DNA from: Saccopteryx bilineata
Lineage: Eukaryota > Chordata > Mammalia > Chiroptera > Emballonuridae
Length of the DNA stretch: 64,000 nt
NCBI RefSeq assembly: GCF_036850765.1
Contig: NC_089495.1
Coordinates: forward strand, 204,477,847-204,541,846
Direction of reading: 5' to 3'
Position numbers and translations under genes: made by a program. The notes beneath the pieces were generated by a model, which searched no databases, was not told the origin of the DNA, and worked only from the letters and a program-made list of their open reading frames with translations. Below are positions 43,165-53,884 of this stretch, in pieces; within the stretch, counting starts at the first letter, position 1; the number at the start of each line of letters is the position of its first letter.

Positions 43165-43395
43165 CTACTCTGATGGCTGGGTTTCAGTTCCACTCCACCA
43201 CATGCTCCCTGTTTGACCTTGGTCACGTTACTTTACCTTGCCAGGTCTCAGTTTCTTCATCTGTAAAATGGGCATGTAGTTCTTCTCTTAATAAGATTGT
43301 TTTAAGGATTAAATGACTGAATATAGGCAATGTCCTAGGTACCGTGCCTGGCACATATTAAATGCTTAATAAATATTAGTTGGTTTTGTTTTTAT
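43165..43395 (-). repeat. MIR SINE, antisense, well preserved
   Basis: Nearly full consensus order: 'gtttgaccttggtcacgtta', 'tctcagtttcttcatctgta', 'aaaatgggcatgtagttctt', 'ccgtgcctggcacatattaa' and 'atgcttaataaatattagtt'. Confidence 0.88.
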
Positions 43396-44535
43396 CGTAT
43401 TATTTATTTGTATAGAGACTGTCGGGGCAGTGGGAAGAAGCATTTGGTCTGTTACAATCAGGGAGGCCTGGGTGGGGTGGTCTGTATTTGCCCCACTCTT
43501 AACTCTACGACTTTGGACAAGTCACTTGGCCTCTCCGAACCTCAGTTTTCTCTTAGCGAAGTCAGGGGAATGATTAATAGATGCCGCGATCTCTTCTTCT
43601 CTCTTCTGTCTATGTCTAAAGCCCTAGCTCTCTTGGGGGAGGGTTGGTGCTGCTGAGCGCCCAGGGCCCCACGCTGACAGCACTCAGTGCCCAGGATGGT
43701 CATTACGCAGTAGTAGACCTTGACTGGCACCTGCTGGGGTCCAGCGTCCGGCAGCCTTCCTCCGTCTCCCACCTACCTGATCTCTGGGCGGCTCAGCCCT
43801 GCAGGACCGCCCGCCCTGCTCACTCTAATGGCTTCAGCCTCTGGTCTTGGGGCTGCCTGGTCATGTCCCTCATTCTTTCATCCACTTCCTTTTTGAAAAC
43901 AACCTCTGCCAGTGCCCCCAACATCAGCCCTGTAGGGAGAGGAGGAGGAGGAGGAAGGAGAAGAGGCGGCAGTCTGAGTGCCAGAGGGTTGGGCACTCCG
44001 CAGGCCTTTGTCTGGGCTGCTTGGCGGCTGAGGCTCTGTCCCTTGGGGCAGGCCACGTTGCCGGCCTGCTGGCAGCTCGGGGAAGGCCGTGTGGGCAGCA
44101 GGGCCTGGGCAGGCCTGGGCTAGCAGCGTCTCCCCAAGGCGGCCTGGCCCACTGGGGCGGGAGACAGACCCAAGCCTCGAGGTGAGTGGGGTCGTGCCGG
44201 GGCAGCTGGGTTGTGGTGTGGGGGGGTGGCTCTGTCCTCCTGAGGCCCACTACAGGCAAGTCTTAGCACCTACTGTGTACCGAGAATAGTGATAGCTGCT
44301 GGGCCCTCAGAGCAAGGCCGCCTGCTCCTGTCCTGAAGCCTGGCAGCCTGGGTTCAGAGCTCCGCTCTTCTATTGGACAGCTGTGCGGCCTTAGCAGATT
44401 CTCCTGCCTTTCTTAGTCTCTGCCGGCGGGTCTGCAACCTGCACAGGGCAGTCCTCCCTCAAGTGCGCGGAGCAGTGCCAGACAGAAAAAGGCACCCAGT
44501 GAGTGTTGCTGCTGTTGTTGACTCTGCCCTTGAGA
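43396..44535. other. Intronic sequence with MIR pieces
   Basis: Antisense MIR cores near 43500-43570 ('cttggcctctccgaacctca') and 44345-44510. A purine-rich GGA stretch lies near 43938-43975. No exon recognised. Confidence 0.45.
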
Positions 44536-44539
44536 GGAA

Positions 44540-44945
44540 GGGGCTGAGCATCTGTTGAGCTCCTACTGTGTGTTCGATCTGCAGGAGAGAGAATCCGTTT
44601 TAAGAAACACACGTACTGAGCAGCTACTGTATGCTAGCATCTGGGCTGCTTATTGGGGTTACCCAAATGAAAGACCTGGGAGGAAAGAGGTGTTAGGGAA
44701 AGAGGGAAAAGGAAGGGGAAATGTATGAGGTCCTACTGTGTGCCAGGCTCTTTGCTGAGCACTGGGAATCCAGCTAGGAAGAAAGCAGGCCCCGCCCTCA
44801 TAGCGGGGAAGGTCATGGAAACCCCAAAACTGATGACTGTGACCCAGGGTAACCAGTGCTATGATGGATGAGGGGCACCCAGGGCGCTGCCATCCTAGCC
44901 TTGGCAGTCTGGGAAGGCTTCCTGGATGAGGTGACCTGGAATCTT
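44540..44945 (-). mobile_element. L2 LINE 3' end, antisense
   Basis: Two reversed-terminus-like blocks occur ('gagctcctactgtgtgttcg' at 44558 and 'gaggtcctactgtgtgccag' at 44727), the second followed by 'gggaaggcttcctggatgag'. They may be two copies or one with an internal duplication. Confidence 0.6.
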
Positions 44946-45149
44946 GGCATTGTGGTCCAACTTATCATGTCCTCACTGTAATGGTTCTGTCGGGTTGTGG
45001 TCTGGGCTTGGTTTAGACCTGTCCAAGGACAGGGGGCTCACTAGCCAAGGAGGAGGTAATTTTTCCATTTGCAAGCAGCTGCCCTTCCCGGGACCTGTGC
45101 ACGCCACCCCTCCGAGTCGGCGGCCTTCGTCTCCCGCTTCCGCAGCCGC

Positions 45150-45365
45150 CCAGTGCGTTCCCTACCCAGCAGCCGGAGCGATCTTCCGAGACATAAATCA
45201 GACAGCATCAGTGCCTAGCCTAAAACCCTTCAGTGGCTCCCCAGGGGCTCTTAGGACAAAGACCAGACTCCATACCGCAGCCTGCAAGGCCAGGCCGGGT
45301 CCAGTGCCGCTGACCCCCCAGCCCCCCTGGGCCAGAGGCTGCACCTGCCCGCGCAGCCTGTTGCG
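45150..45365 (+). mobile_element. L2 LINE fragment, sense
   Basis: 'cagcagccggagcgatcttc' followed by 'aaaacccttcagtggctccc' and 'caaagaccagactccatacc' is L2 consensus order with many CpG changes. Confidence 0.7.
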
Positions 45366-45849
45366 GGTGTGAGGGTGAACCCCCCCCCGCCCCCAGCCCT
45401 TTCAGGGGACAAGTGGTGCAGGGTGGTGGAGTGGTGGTGTGCCTGGCCTGGCCATGCCCCCTGGGCACGCCGTCCCTTTCCAGCCCGTGCCTCAGTTTCC
45501 CCATCAGTAAAGCGAGGGGTTTGGCTGCCTGGGCGGTGCCCCTGATGGTCTCAGTCAGGGTGCTGAGCCACCTGGGGCTTCCATGCACTGCCCCCTCCCC
45601 CTTTCACTCCGACAGTGGACTGTTTTGTGCCTTCCCCACGTCTGATCCAAAAATGAGGCTAACAAACTGAGCTTCAGTGACAGCGTGGGTTTTAGCAGCT
45701 CACTGGGTCCCGAGGAGACACTGAGGCCCGTGAGGGAAGGCGAGCCTGGCCGAGCTCACTCTCTGTCAACCCAGCCCCTCCGGCCGGTGGTCATTTATCT
45801 GCAGTGAGGACAGAAGGGTTGTGCAAACCCCCTCCACCCAGAATCCTGG
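45366..45849. other. Intronic unique sequence
   Basis: No feature recognised. Confidence 0.3.
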
Positions 45850-46085
45850 GTTCAATTATTATTATTTTTTTTAATTTAAATTTTGTTTTCAACACACGGT
45901 GCATTCATGTGATTTGGAATTTGGAAGTGTAAAAGCTATGGTGAAAATCCCCTTCCCACCCTTCTTCTCCCCCCCCAGATGCTGAGTTCCCCACTTAGAA
46001 GGCACCAGTGTGACCAGCTTCTGTCTGGCTTCCCAAAGACATTCACTGCACACATAGGCACACGTACGGAACTTGTGTACGGAGC
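45850..46085 (-). mobile_element. Old L1 (L1M-type) 3' UTR, antisense
   Basis: An AT-rich start then 'ggtgaaaatccccttcccac' and 'gacattcactgcacacatag' match the reversed 3' UTR of old L1M elements, the same type as 51105-51376. Confidence 0.55.
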
Positions 46086-46539
46086 TAGAAAGAGCGGGTC
46101 GGTGTCCAGGTCTGCCCGCTGTCCACCTTAAGTTAAGGGCTTGCCAGAGCTTAGCGGAGCTTGGTGGGGTGCGGGTACCCCACCGTCCTCCCCCGCCTCG
46201 CACCTGGGCATACCCAAACGGGGAGACTCGGGAAGTGCCCCTGACTCCCCTGCGGAGAGGCGAGGCTCCTGCTTGCAGCGTGCGTCTCTGTGGAAGTAGG
46301 AAGCAGGGTCCAAGCAGATGTGGAGAACATCCCAATAGCTTCGGCACCGCCCACAAAGCACGTGGCGGGGAGAGCAGGTGCCGTGACTCAGCAGATGGGA
46401 CCACAGGGCGGCTCAGCAGCAGGGGCCCGTCCACGGGGGCAGGAGGGGCACAGAGAGAGCGGACCCTGCTTCACGGAACAGGCTGAGCGGGCGGAAACCA
46501 CTCCACGTGCTAGACAGGCTCTTTGTTAGTGGCTCACCC
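46086..46539. other. Intronic unique sequence
   Basis: No feature recognised. Confidence 0.3.
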
Positions 46540-46715
46540 TTAACATCGACGTTAATGAATGAAGGTTACCCTTGACATTGTTTCGTTTAACCCACATCCC
46601 CACCAGGTGGACACCATGAACCCCACTGTCACAGTTGCAGAAACACCCCCAGAGAGATGGGCAGTCTCTTGCCTGAGACCACGTGGCCGGATTTGACTCA
46701 GGTCATCCAGATTCC
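46540..46715 (+). repeat. MIR fragment
   Basis: 'ttgtttcgtttaacccacat' and 'cactgtcacagttgcagaaa' in MIR order, diverged. Confidence 0.5.
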
Positions 46716-47514
46716 TATTATGATTTTCCCCATCTGCCCTCTACGGGAGTTTGGTCAGCAGTCCCTAGCCCTCCCAGCTCCTACACTGTCTCCAGTGACC
46801 TGGAAGGGCCAGCGTGGCCATGTGGTCAGCAGGTCGGGCTTCAGGGCTTCCAGCTCCGGCTCCACCATTTCCCGGCTGTGTGGCCTTGGGCAGGTCACGC
46901 TCTCTCTCTCTCTGTGCCCTGCAGTCAGCTCTGGCTTGTCCCTTCTCTGTCTAGATCGGACCTGCTGGGGAGGGGTTCATGGAGGGATGGGGACGTTTCC
47001 CCAGGGTGACGACATTTGTGTGCACAGTTGAGATTCACAGATGCACCAGTCTCTGCTTGGCTGTGTGACTTTGGGTCACTCTCTTGCCCTCTCTGACCCC
47101 CCGCTTCATGTTCCCAGGCTTCCGCAGAGGGGAGCCCTCCAGGGGGGGAAAAATTTGGATATAGCCCCAGTGAGTTGGCAGGTTTTGGGCAGGGCTGGAA
47201 CTGGGGAGCAGGCATCGCAGGGTTGAAAGAGGCCCAGGGCCAGGTAACAGGAGGTGGGACACCTCTTCTTTTGCTGACTCGGGGAATGAGTTTTACGTTT
47301 CTCAGCAAGGATTTGATTTACTGTTACCGGGCAAAACTGAGTCAGGCAGGGCTGAGACCCCTTGAAAAGAAATACTTGCTTCAGAAAAAAGAAGGACGTT
47401 GAAAAGTCCCTACAGCCTTGGATCTGCTGTTTCACGGCCAGGAAAACAAGAGGCACAAAGGGAGGCAAGGAGTTCTCAAGGCTGCGGGGCGTTGCTCCTC
47501 CTTGGTTCCCTTAT
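46716..47514. other. Intronic sequence
   Basis: An antisense MIR head lies near 46850-46920 ('gctgtgtggccttgggcagg') and another near 47055-47110. No gene seen. Confidence 0.4.
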
Positions 47515-47785
47515 CTCCTCGCTCCGCACGTGTTTATTGAGTGGCTACTATGCACAGGCCTTGTTCCTAGGCCCTGGCAGAGAACATGGCTGGCCCCACC
47601 CTGTCTGCGACCTCACAGTGCTCACCGTCACCGTCACCGTCAGCCGGGGAGACAGATAGCTGTTAACCAAAGAGTCACACACACGGGAACAGCGAACTGC
47701 CCTCGTGAGAGGCAGCGTGAAGGAAATGGTGCCGACAAGTGCCTGACCTGCGAGTGGGGTCCAGAGGGGGCTTCTCCGAGACAAA

Positions 47786-48512
47786 TCTATTCGTTTGTTA
47801 GGGCTGCCGTAGCAAAGTACCACAGGCTGGGGGGGCCTGTGAGGCCCCCTCCCTGGCTTTCAGATGGCTGCCTTCTCCCTGTGTCTTCACTCGGTCTTCC
47901 CTCATCCCTTTGTTCTAGTCCCCTCTTCTTATAATGACACCAGTCGCCTGACCAGGCGGTGGCGCAGTGGATAGAGCATCAACCTGAGACGCAGAGGACC
48001 CAGGTTTGAAACCTCGAGTTTGCCAGCTTGAGCGCGGGGTCGCTGGCTTGAGCGCAGGATCACAGACACGACCCCATGGTCACTGGCTTGAAGCCCAAGG
48101 TCGCCGGCTTGAGCCCAAGGTCGCTGGTTTCCGCAATGGGTCACTGGCTCAGCTGGAGGCCCCTGGTCAACTCACATATGAGAAAGCAGTCAATGGACAA
48201 CTAAGGTGTCCACAACAAAGAACTGATGTTTCTCATCTCTCTTCCTTCCTGTCTGTCTGTCCCTATCTGTCCCTCTCTATATTACGTGCTCGCTCTCTCT
48301 CTCTCTCAAAGAAAATAAATAATAAAAATGACACCAGTTGGAAGAGGGTGTCCAACTGGATGAGGGCCCTTCTATATGACCTCATTTAACCTTAGTTACC
48401 TTCTTAAGGACCCACTCTCCAAATACAGTGACATCCTGAGGTACAGGGGTTAGGACTTACAATGCAGGGATTTGCAGTGAGGTGGGGGAGACACACAATT
48501 TAGCCCCTAACA
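47786..48512 (-). mobile_element. MLT1-type solo LTR (ERVL-MaLR), split by a SINE
   Basis: Read on the minus strand it starts TGTTAGGGGCTAAATTGTG at 48512 and holds 'TAACTAAGGTTAAATGAGGT' and 'TAAGAAGAGGGGACTAGAAC'. It ends with 'ACGGCAGCCCTAACAAACGA', all features of MLT1 LTRs. No internal retroviral coding sequence is attached. The 5-bp target duplication is no longer legible. Confidence 0.8.
47946..48326 (+). mobile_element. Young bat SINE inside the MLT1 LTR
   Basis: Head GCCTGACCAGGCGGTGGCGC, then the B-box region GGTTTGAAACC, then at least four GGCTTGAGC/GGTCGCTGG-type tandem internal units, 'CATATGAGAAAGCAGTCAAT' and an AAATAATAAA tail. The target duplication AATGACACCAGT is at 47934-47945 and 48327-48338. 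Confidence 0.95.
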
Positions 48513-48780
48513 GGCAGTAACACTGGAGCAGAGGCCCCGAAGTTCAGGTAGAAGTTAGCCCAGGAAGAGGGAAGAAAGGGTGTTTCCGGCAGAGGGCACA
48601 GCACAGACGAAGGCCAGGAGGCAGGAGGAGGCCCGTAGCTCCGACAACGTCATTCTGAGGGAAGCCACTGTGGCTAGAGCGGAGGGAGGGTGTGCAGAGG
48701 GGTTCACAATGGGGCCCAGGGGATCACTCCTCAGCGTGGCTGCTTCCGCGCCCTATGACTGACTGCATTCTTTTCCCATC

Positions 48781-49369
48781 GTTGGTCCCCTCACCGATGA
48801 AACGGAAGCAGCCAAACCAGCCTCGTGGGGCTGGGAGCCTGCAGTGAGGTCGCGTAGGTCTAAAATATCTAGCCGTGTCCCAGCTCCTTGTAGGTAATCA
48901 AGACAAATGGGCCGTTTTCTCTTCTTTTCCTGGACCACTCTTAGTCTCCCTTAGTACCCTCCCCAACCCTTGTCCCTTACCTTGATTGGTATGACCCAGC
49001 TTGCGATCCGGAGCTGCAGGGTCAAGAACTCCTTGGCAAACAGCATCATGAACGGAGAGGCCGTTTGGTCCTCCTGGGAGCCAAGGAGAAAGGGACAGTT
49101 TCCTGGGAAGTGGCGTGGGAGAGTGTGCCTGCCTTCTCTAGCTCTGCGGGGCCAGGTGTGGGTTCTCAATGAAACGTCTGAGCCTCCTGTGATATTTGGA
49201 AGGAAAAGCTCCACCTTCCCCCAGTACAGCCTGGCGCTTTATGGCAAAGGAAACAGATCAGCTGTGACAGGGGCCTCCCCCTCCTGGGAAGGCCAGCCAG
49301 GTCTCCGTGCCCGTGAGCCACCACTTTCCATTGGCTCTGTAGCCTGTGCTTTCACTCAAAAGCGTCTTT
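48781..49369. other. Intronic unique sequence
   Basis: No feature recognised. Confidence 0.3.
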
Positions 49370-49373
49370 AAAT

Positions 49374-49640
49374 TTTAAATAAATGGCTTATTTTAGAACG
49401 GTCTTAGATTTACAGAAAAGTTACAGAGGAAGTCCAGCAAGGACCTGGAGACCCCTTACTCAGTTTCCCCTCATGTGGAACATTTGACGTCAGTATGATG
49501 TGTTTGTCACATCGTGGGTAATACCGCTATTAACTGAACTCACCCTAGTGTTTCCTTAAGGTCCATTTCCTGTTGCAGGATACCACATTACATTTAGTCA
49601 TCACATCTCCTTGACCTCCTCCTCTGTTTCTGTGACAGTG
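49374..49640 (-). mobile_element. Old L1 (L1M-type) 3' UTR, antisense
   Basis: 'cggtcttagatttacagaaa' followed by 'ataccacattacatttagtc' and 'ctgtgacagtgtctcaggac'. The orientation is assigned from the related antisense blocks near 51.4 kb. Confidence 0.65.
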
Positions 49641-49800
49641 TCTCAGGACAAAATTTATTTCAGCAAAATTTTTTGAGCACCTGCAACGGGCATTGTTCTC
49701 GGTGCTGGAGAAAGACCCAGAGTACTGCCTTGCATGGAGCTTATTACCTTTAGGGAGGGGGAGACAGACCGCAAACAAGCAGATGTAGATATTAAATATA

Positions 49801-50045
49801 CTGCTCACAAAAATTAGGCGATATTTCTAAATGAATATGAAGCGATAGAAAAAAAGCACTTGATTTTTTTTTATTATTAAACAAGAACATCAGAAAAGCA
49901 AACGACAAGTCAAAGAACGTTGTTCGATTATGCAAATGAGATGCAAAACCAACTTTTCTGTCATTGGTGAACATGAGCTATATCTGAAAGGCTGAGAGTA
50001 CTGGAGTATCTGCACGGTCCCTGGTCCCCTCATTTCTGTGAGCAG
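49801..50045. mobile_element. Tc1/mariner-like non-autonomous element (245 bp)
   Basis: Terminal inverted repeats: CTGCTCACAAAAATTAGGCG at the left and, reversed, CTGCTCACAGAAATGAGGGG at the right, 17 of 20 matching. TA precedes the left end (49799-49800). The right flank is TC, so the expected TA duplication is mutated on that side. The interior is AT-rich with no transposase. The assignment rests on the termini, TA flank and size. Other TA-inserting superfamilies cannot be excluded. Confidence 0.7.
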
Positions 50046-50142
50046 TCGCTATGCAGAAAAACAAAGCGGGGAAGGAGACGGGGCTGGGGGGTTGCTATTT
50101 GAAACAGGGCTGTCTGGGAATACCTCCTTAAGAGACAAAGCC

Positions 50143-50542
50143 GGCCCTGGCCGGTTGGCTCAGCGGTAGAGCGTCGGCCTAGCGTGCGGAGGACCCGGGT
50201 TCGATTCCGGCCAGGGCACACAGGAGAAGCGCCCATTTGCTTCTCCACCCCTCCGCCGCGCTTTCCCTCTCTGTCTCTCTCTTCCCCTCCCGCAGCCGAG
50301 GCTCCGTTGGAGCAAAGATGGCCCGGGCGCTGGGGATGGCTCTGTGGCCTCTGCCCCAGGCGCTAGAGTGGCTCTGGTCGCAACATGGCGACGCCCAGGA
50401 TGGGCAGAGCATCGCCCCCTGGTGGGCAGAGCGTCGCCCCTGGTGGGCGTGCCGGGTGGATCCCGCTTGGGCGCATGCGGGAGTCTGTCTGGCTGTCTCT
50501 CCCTGTTTCCAGCTTCAGAAAAATGAAAAAAAAAAAAAAAAA
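50143..50542 (+). mobile_element. Full-length young bat SINE with target duplication
   Basis: Head GGCCCTGGCCGGTTGGCTCA with a clear A box, B box GGTTCGATTCC at about 50199, a long body, and a terminal A18 tail. A 13-bp target duplication AAGAGACAAAGCC lies at 50130-50142 and 50543-50555. Its body carries two CTCF-like cores in reverse orientation at 50413-50426 and 50435-50447. Confidence 0.97.
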
Positions 50543-51376
50543 AAGAGACAAAGCCGAGATATGGAGGAGGCGGGGAAGCCTCCAGGTAGTAGATATCTGG
50601 TGGGGGAGTGTTCCAGGCAAAGAGCAGAGCAACGACAAAGGTCCTGAGGCAGAGAGGGCCTGTTAAGTCTGGGGAACCGTGAGGCGGCCAGTGGGTTGGA
50701 GTGCAGAATGGGAGGGGGGAGGGTAATGCAAAAAGATCCGTATGGGGTTTGGACGGGAGGGTAGAAGTTGAAAGTAGGCTGGTGTCGTGGGCCAGGGTGA
50801 TGGCAGCCTGGGCCAATATGGTGCCCGTGGAGGGTGAGGTACCGGCAGGGTGGCTTCTGGACCCGTTTTGAAGGAAGAGCCATGGGGTTTGCTGGTGGAA
50901 ACAGGGCGGGTCCTGAAACCTTCCCACCGGGCTGGTGGGAGGAACGAGAGAGAGAGAGGGTGAGAGAGAGGGTGGATGTCCCGAGGCTGGGAAAGCTGTG
51001 AAGTGGGGTTCCTCTCTCCAGCTCTTGTGTTCCTGCGCTGCCTGGCCCAACAGATCCTCTGGCTGAGGGCCAGCAATAAAGCACTGGTTTATTTTTTTAA
51101 AGTGTAACATTTTGAAAAGGTAATAGAATCTCATTATTTAAAAAAAAAAACAATTCATCAGTTAGCAGTGCAGAGTGAAAAAAAAAGTCTCCCTCCTGGT
51201 CCCCACCGTCAGCCACCTAGTTCTCCTCCCCAGGGAAGAACCGTTATTATTTCTTGGGTATCCTTCCAGAAGTATTTGATATGTGTATAGAAGCACATCT
51301 GCATATAGATTTGGAAGAGTTGTTTCTCTTCTTACACAAACTATGTTGCCCACTTCTGTCGGTAGCTTTTTTCCGC

Positions 51377-52819
51377 CCCCTTGGAATGGTTTTGTTGACC
51401 GTGTAATTTATACGTAACACGGCTCATCCATTTGAAATACAGTTCAGTGGTTTGTAGTGTATTCAGAGTTCTGTAAGCATCACCACAATCATTTCCAGCA
51501 CCCCAAAGAGAAACGCCATGCCCATGAGGAGTCACCCTCCATTTCTCCCCGACCCTCCCCCTGCCCATCCTAGACAACCACCAACCTGCTGCTTTCTCTG
51601 TCGATGTGCCTTCTCTGGACGTTTCCTGCAAATGGAGTCATATACTGTGTGGTCTTTGTGCCTAACTTCTTTCACTCAGTATAATTTTTCTCAAGACCCT
51701 GTGCATATTGCAGCATGCTCTTCCTTCCTTTTTATGACCAACTAATATTCCATTGTGTGGATAGACTCATTTTACTTTTCTCGTCGACAGTTGATGGATA
51801 TTTGGGTTGTTCCCACATTTTGCTGCTTGGAACAGGCATGTTCAAGCTTTTGAGTGGATGCCTGTTTGTATGTCCACGTAGGGATAGAATTGCCAGGACT
51901 GTACGGGTAACCATGTTCCATGTTATGAGGAGCTACCAGACTGTTTTCCCAAGTGGCTGAACCATTTACAGTCCTGTCAGCAGTGGACGAGGCTTCTGAT
52001 TGTCCCCCACAACTTTGCCAACACTTATTATTGCCTGCCTTTGATTAGAACCTGCTGGGTGTGAAGTGGTATCGCCTGAGGTTCTGACTTGCGTTTCCCT
52101 GCTGGCTAGTGATGGTGTTGAGCATCTTGTCATGTGCTTATGAGCCATTTGTGTATGATCTTTGGAGAAATGTCTATTCGGATCCTTTGATTTTTTTTTT
52201 TTTTTTTGACAGAGAGAGAGAGTCAGAGAGAGGGATAGATAGGGACAGACAGACAGGAACAGAGAGAGATGAGAAGCATCAATCATCAGTTTTTCGGTGC
52301 AACACCTTAGTTGTTCATTGATTGCTTTCTCATATGTGCCTTGACCGTAGGCCTTCAGCAGACCGAGTTACCCCTTGCTCAAGCCAGCGGCTTGGGTCCA
52401 AGCTGGTGAGCGTTGCTCAAACCAGATGAGCCCACGCTCAAGCTGGCGACCTCAGCGTCTCAAACCTGGGTCCTCTGCATCCCAGTCCAACGCTCTATCC
52501 ATTGCGCCACCTCCTGGTCAGGCTAATTGTGCTATTCTTTTATTATTTAATTGTAGGGGTTCTTTACATATTCTAGAGACAAGTACCTTATGATACGTAC
52601 GACTTGCAAATATTTTCTTCTAGTCTGTCAGTTGCATTTTCATTTTTATTTTTGATGGTGGTCATTGGAGCACAAAAGTTTTTAATTTTCATGACATCCA
52701 ACTTGTCTGTTTTTCTCTTTTATTGCTTGTGCTTTTGGTGTCATATCTGAGAAACCACTGCTTAACCCTATGTTTCCTTCTGAGAGCTTTCCAGCTTTAG
52801 CGCCCACACCCTTGAGGTG
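51377..52819 (-). mobile_element. L1M fragment, ORF2 end plus 3' UTR, antisense, broken
   Basis: Left to right on + it reads reversed 3' UTR ('aagcatcaccacaatcattt', 'aatattccattgtgtggata') then reversed ORF2 C-terminal region ('cttgtgcttttggtgtcata'). T-rich sequence at its left boundary fits a reversed poly(A). The near-duplicated GCTTTTTTCCGC (51365-51376) and GCTTTTCCGC (52820-52829) look like its target duplication. It is interrupted by a SINE at 52190-52523 and riddled with indels, with no functional reading frame. Confidence 0.75.
52190..52523 (-). mobile_element. Bat SINE with internal tandem units, inside L1M
   Basis: The minus strand starts GCCTGACCAGGAGGTGGCGC, then a GGTTTGAGACG B-box region, internal GCTTGAGC-type units, and a poly(A) visible as the T19 run at the left. 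Same family as 10705-11048 and 47946-48326. Confidence 0.9.
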
Positions 52820-53179
52820 GCTTTTCCGCTAAACAGTACATCCATGTGTTGTCAGTGCACAAGCGTGTCAGAGCATAAAGAACTCCCATTCTTTTCTATA
52901 GCTGCGTAGTATTCCATTTTTATGGATGTACCGTAATTTATTTACCTAGTTCTCTGTTGATGGACATTTAGGCTGTTTCCAATGTTTTACTCCCGTAATA
53001 AGACTTCAGTGAACAATCTTGAACGTACATGGCCATTTCCCATACGCGTGAGTGTACCCCAAGGAGTGGGATTGCCGGGTCTGAGGGAATATGCTTTTGG
53101 TCTTTAATAGATGATGCCAGATTGCCCTCCACTCCTGGCAACAATGCCTAGACTATGAACCATCCGTTAATAACCGGGG

Positions 53180-53290
53180 TTACTGTATATTGAACACTCA
53201 TTCTATACAGTATCGGCACTATTCATCCGGCCCAGGGACCGCGAAGGTCAGAGGTAAAATCTCCACTTTACAGTGATCTCAGGTCATACG
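53180..53290 (+). repeat. MIR fragment (tentative)
   Basis: 'tactgtatattgaacactca' then 'atctccactttacagtgatc', diverged. Confidence 0.4.
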
Positions 53291-53880
53291 GTGTGTGTGT
53301 GTGTCTGCCTCTGGACCCTGCTGACCTCCCATCGCCTTCCTGTCCAGTCCCTCTGCTTTCAGTGTGCCTCATGTCCCTTCCAGATAATGACGGAAGGAAT
53401 GCAGACTCAGCATGGGATGCCTGGAAAATCTCTTTCTCTGACCTCACTTAACCAGAGGGCAGTCTCTTCCTCTCTGAGGAGTCCTGAAGGAGCACCTATT
53501 GTGCGCTGGGCTCCGCAAGGCGAGGCCGTAGGAGTGACAAGCGGCTTCTGCCCTCGGGCTGCGTCCTCCCCAGTGCGGCAGCTGAGACTCAGTGGCAGAC
53601 TTCTGGAGACGTGGGCCGACCCAGGGGCTTGGAGGCCCAGCGTTGGGTCCCTCCTGACTCCGCGTCCCCTGTCCTTTCCGGCAGCTCACTTCCCTTCTCG
53701 GTGCCTCGGTTTCCTCATCTGTAAAGCGGCATTGTTCGTGGTACCTACCTATCTTGAGACACGTTAATGAGACTCTTGTTGACAAAATGCTATGGGAAAT
53801 TGAAGATAAGAAATACAGCCGGGGGTCAGGGAAGTCTTGTGGGGGGGGGGCTGGAAGGGTGGGCAGGGGTGGGGGAGGGG
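53291..53880. other. Intronic sequence
   Basis: An antisense MIR core lies near 53690-53760 ('tcggtgcctcggtttcctca'). No gene seen. Confidence 0.4.
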
Positions 53881-53884
53881 AGAA

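Larger units (their letters stand above)
47515..48780 (-). mobile_element. L2 LINE, antisense, split by an MLT1 LTR
   Basis: The left part (47515-47785) begins with the reversed terminus 'gtgtttattgagtggctact'. The right part (48513-48780) resumes with 'gtgtttccggcagagggcac'. The two parts are continuous in L2 order once the 727 bp between them are removed. This is the outer shell of a three-layer nest. Confidence 0.7.
49641..50900 (-). mobile_element. L2 LINE, antisense, split by a MITE and a SINE
   Basis: Segment 1 (49641-49800) is the reversed L2 end ('ttttttgagcacctgcaacg', 'catggagcttattaccttta'). Segment 2 (50046-50142) continues 'gcagaaaaacaaagcgggga'. Segment 3 (50556-50900) continues 'gagtgttccaggcaaagagc'. 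Removing the two insertions restores L2 order. Confidence 0.78.
51105..53160 (-). mobile_element. Old L1 (L1ME-type), antisense, split by a younger L1
   Basis: The left part (51105-51376) reads as the reversed 3' UTR ('tccccaccgtcagccaccta', 'gggtatccttccagaagtat'). The right part (52820-53160) continues with 'agcataaagaactcccattc', 'gtagtattccatttttatgg' and 'ggattgccgggtctgaggga'. They join smoothly once 51377-52819 is removed. Confidence 0.72.

Noticed and set aside
47786..48512. Endogenous retrovirus with coding potential
   Set aside because: Only a solo LTR of MaLR type is present. No gag, pro, pol or env-like sequence is seen.
50143..50220. Functional tRNA genes in the SINE heads (also at 9103, 33453 and 47946)
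   Set aside because: A and B boxes are present, but they continue into SINE bodies with A-rich tails and target duplications, so these are retroposons.
50160..51134. 324-codon minus-strand frame
   Set aside because: Composed of SINE and L2 antisense sequence. Any peptide is repeat-derived.
51377..52819. Intact L1 ORF2
   Set aside because: Only the end of ORF2 plus 3' UTR, antisense, with many indels and a SINE insertion.
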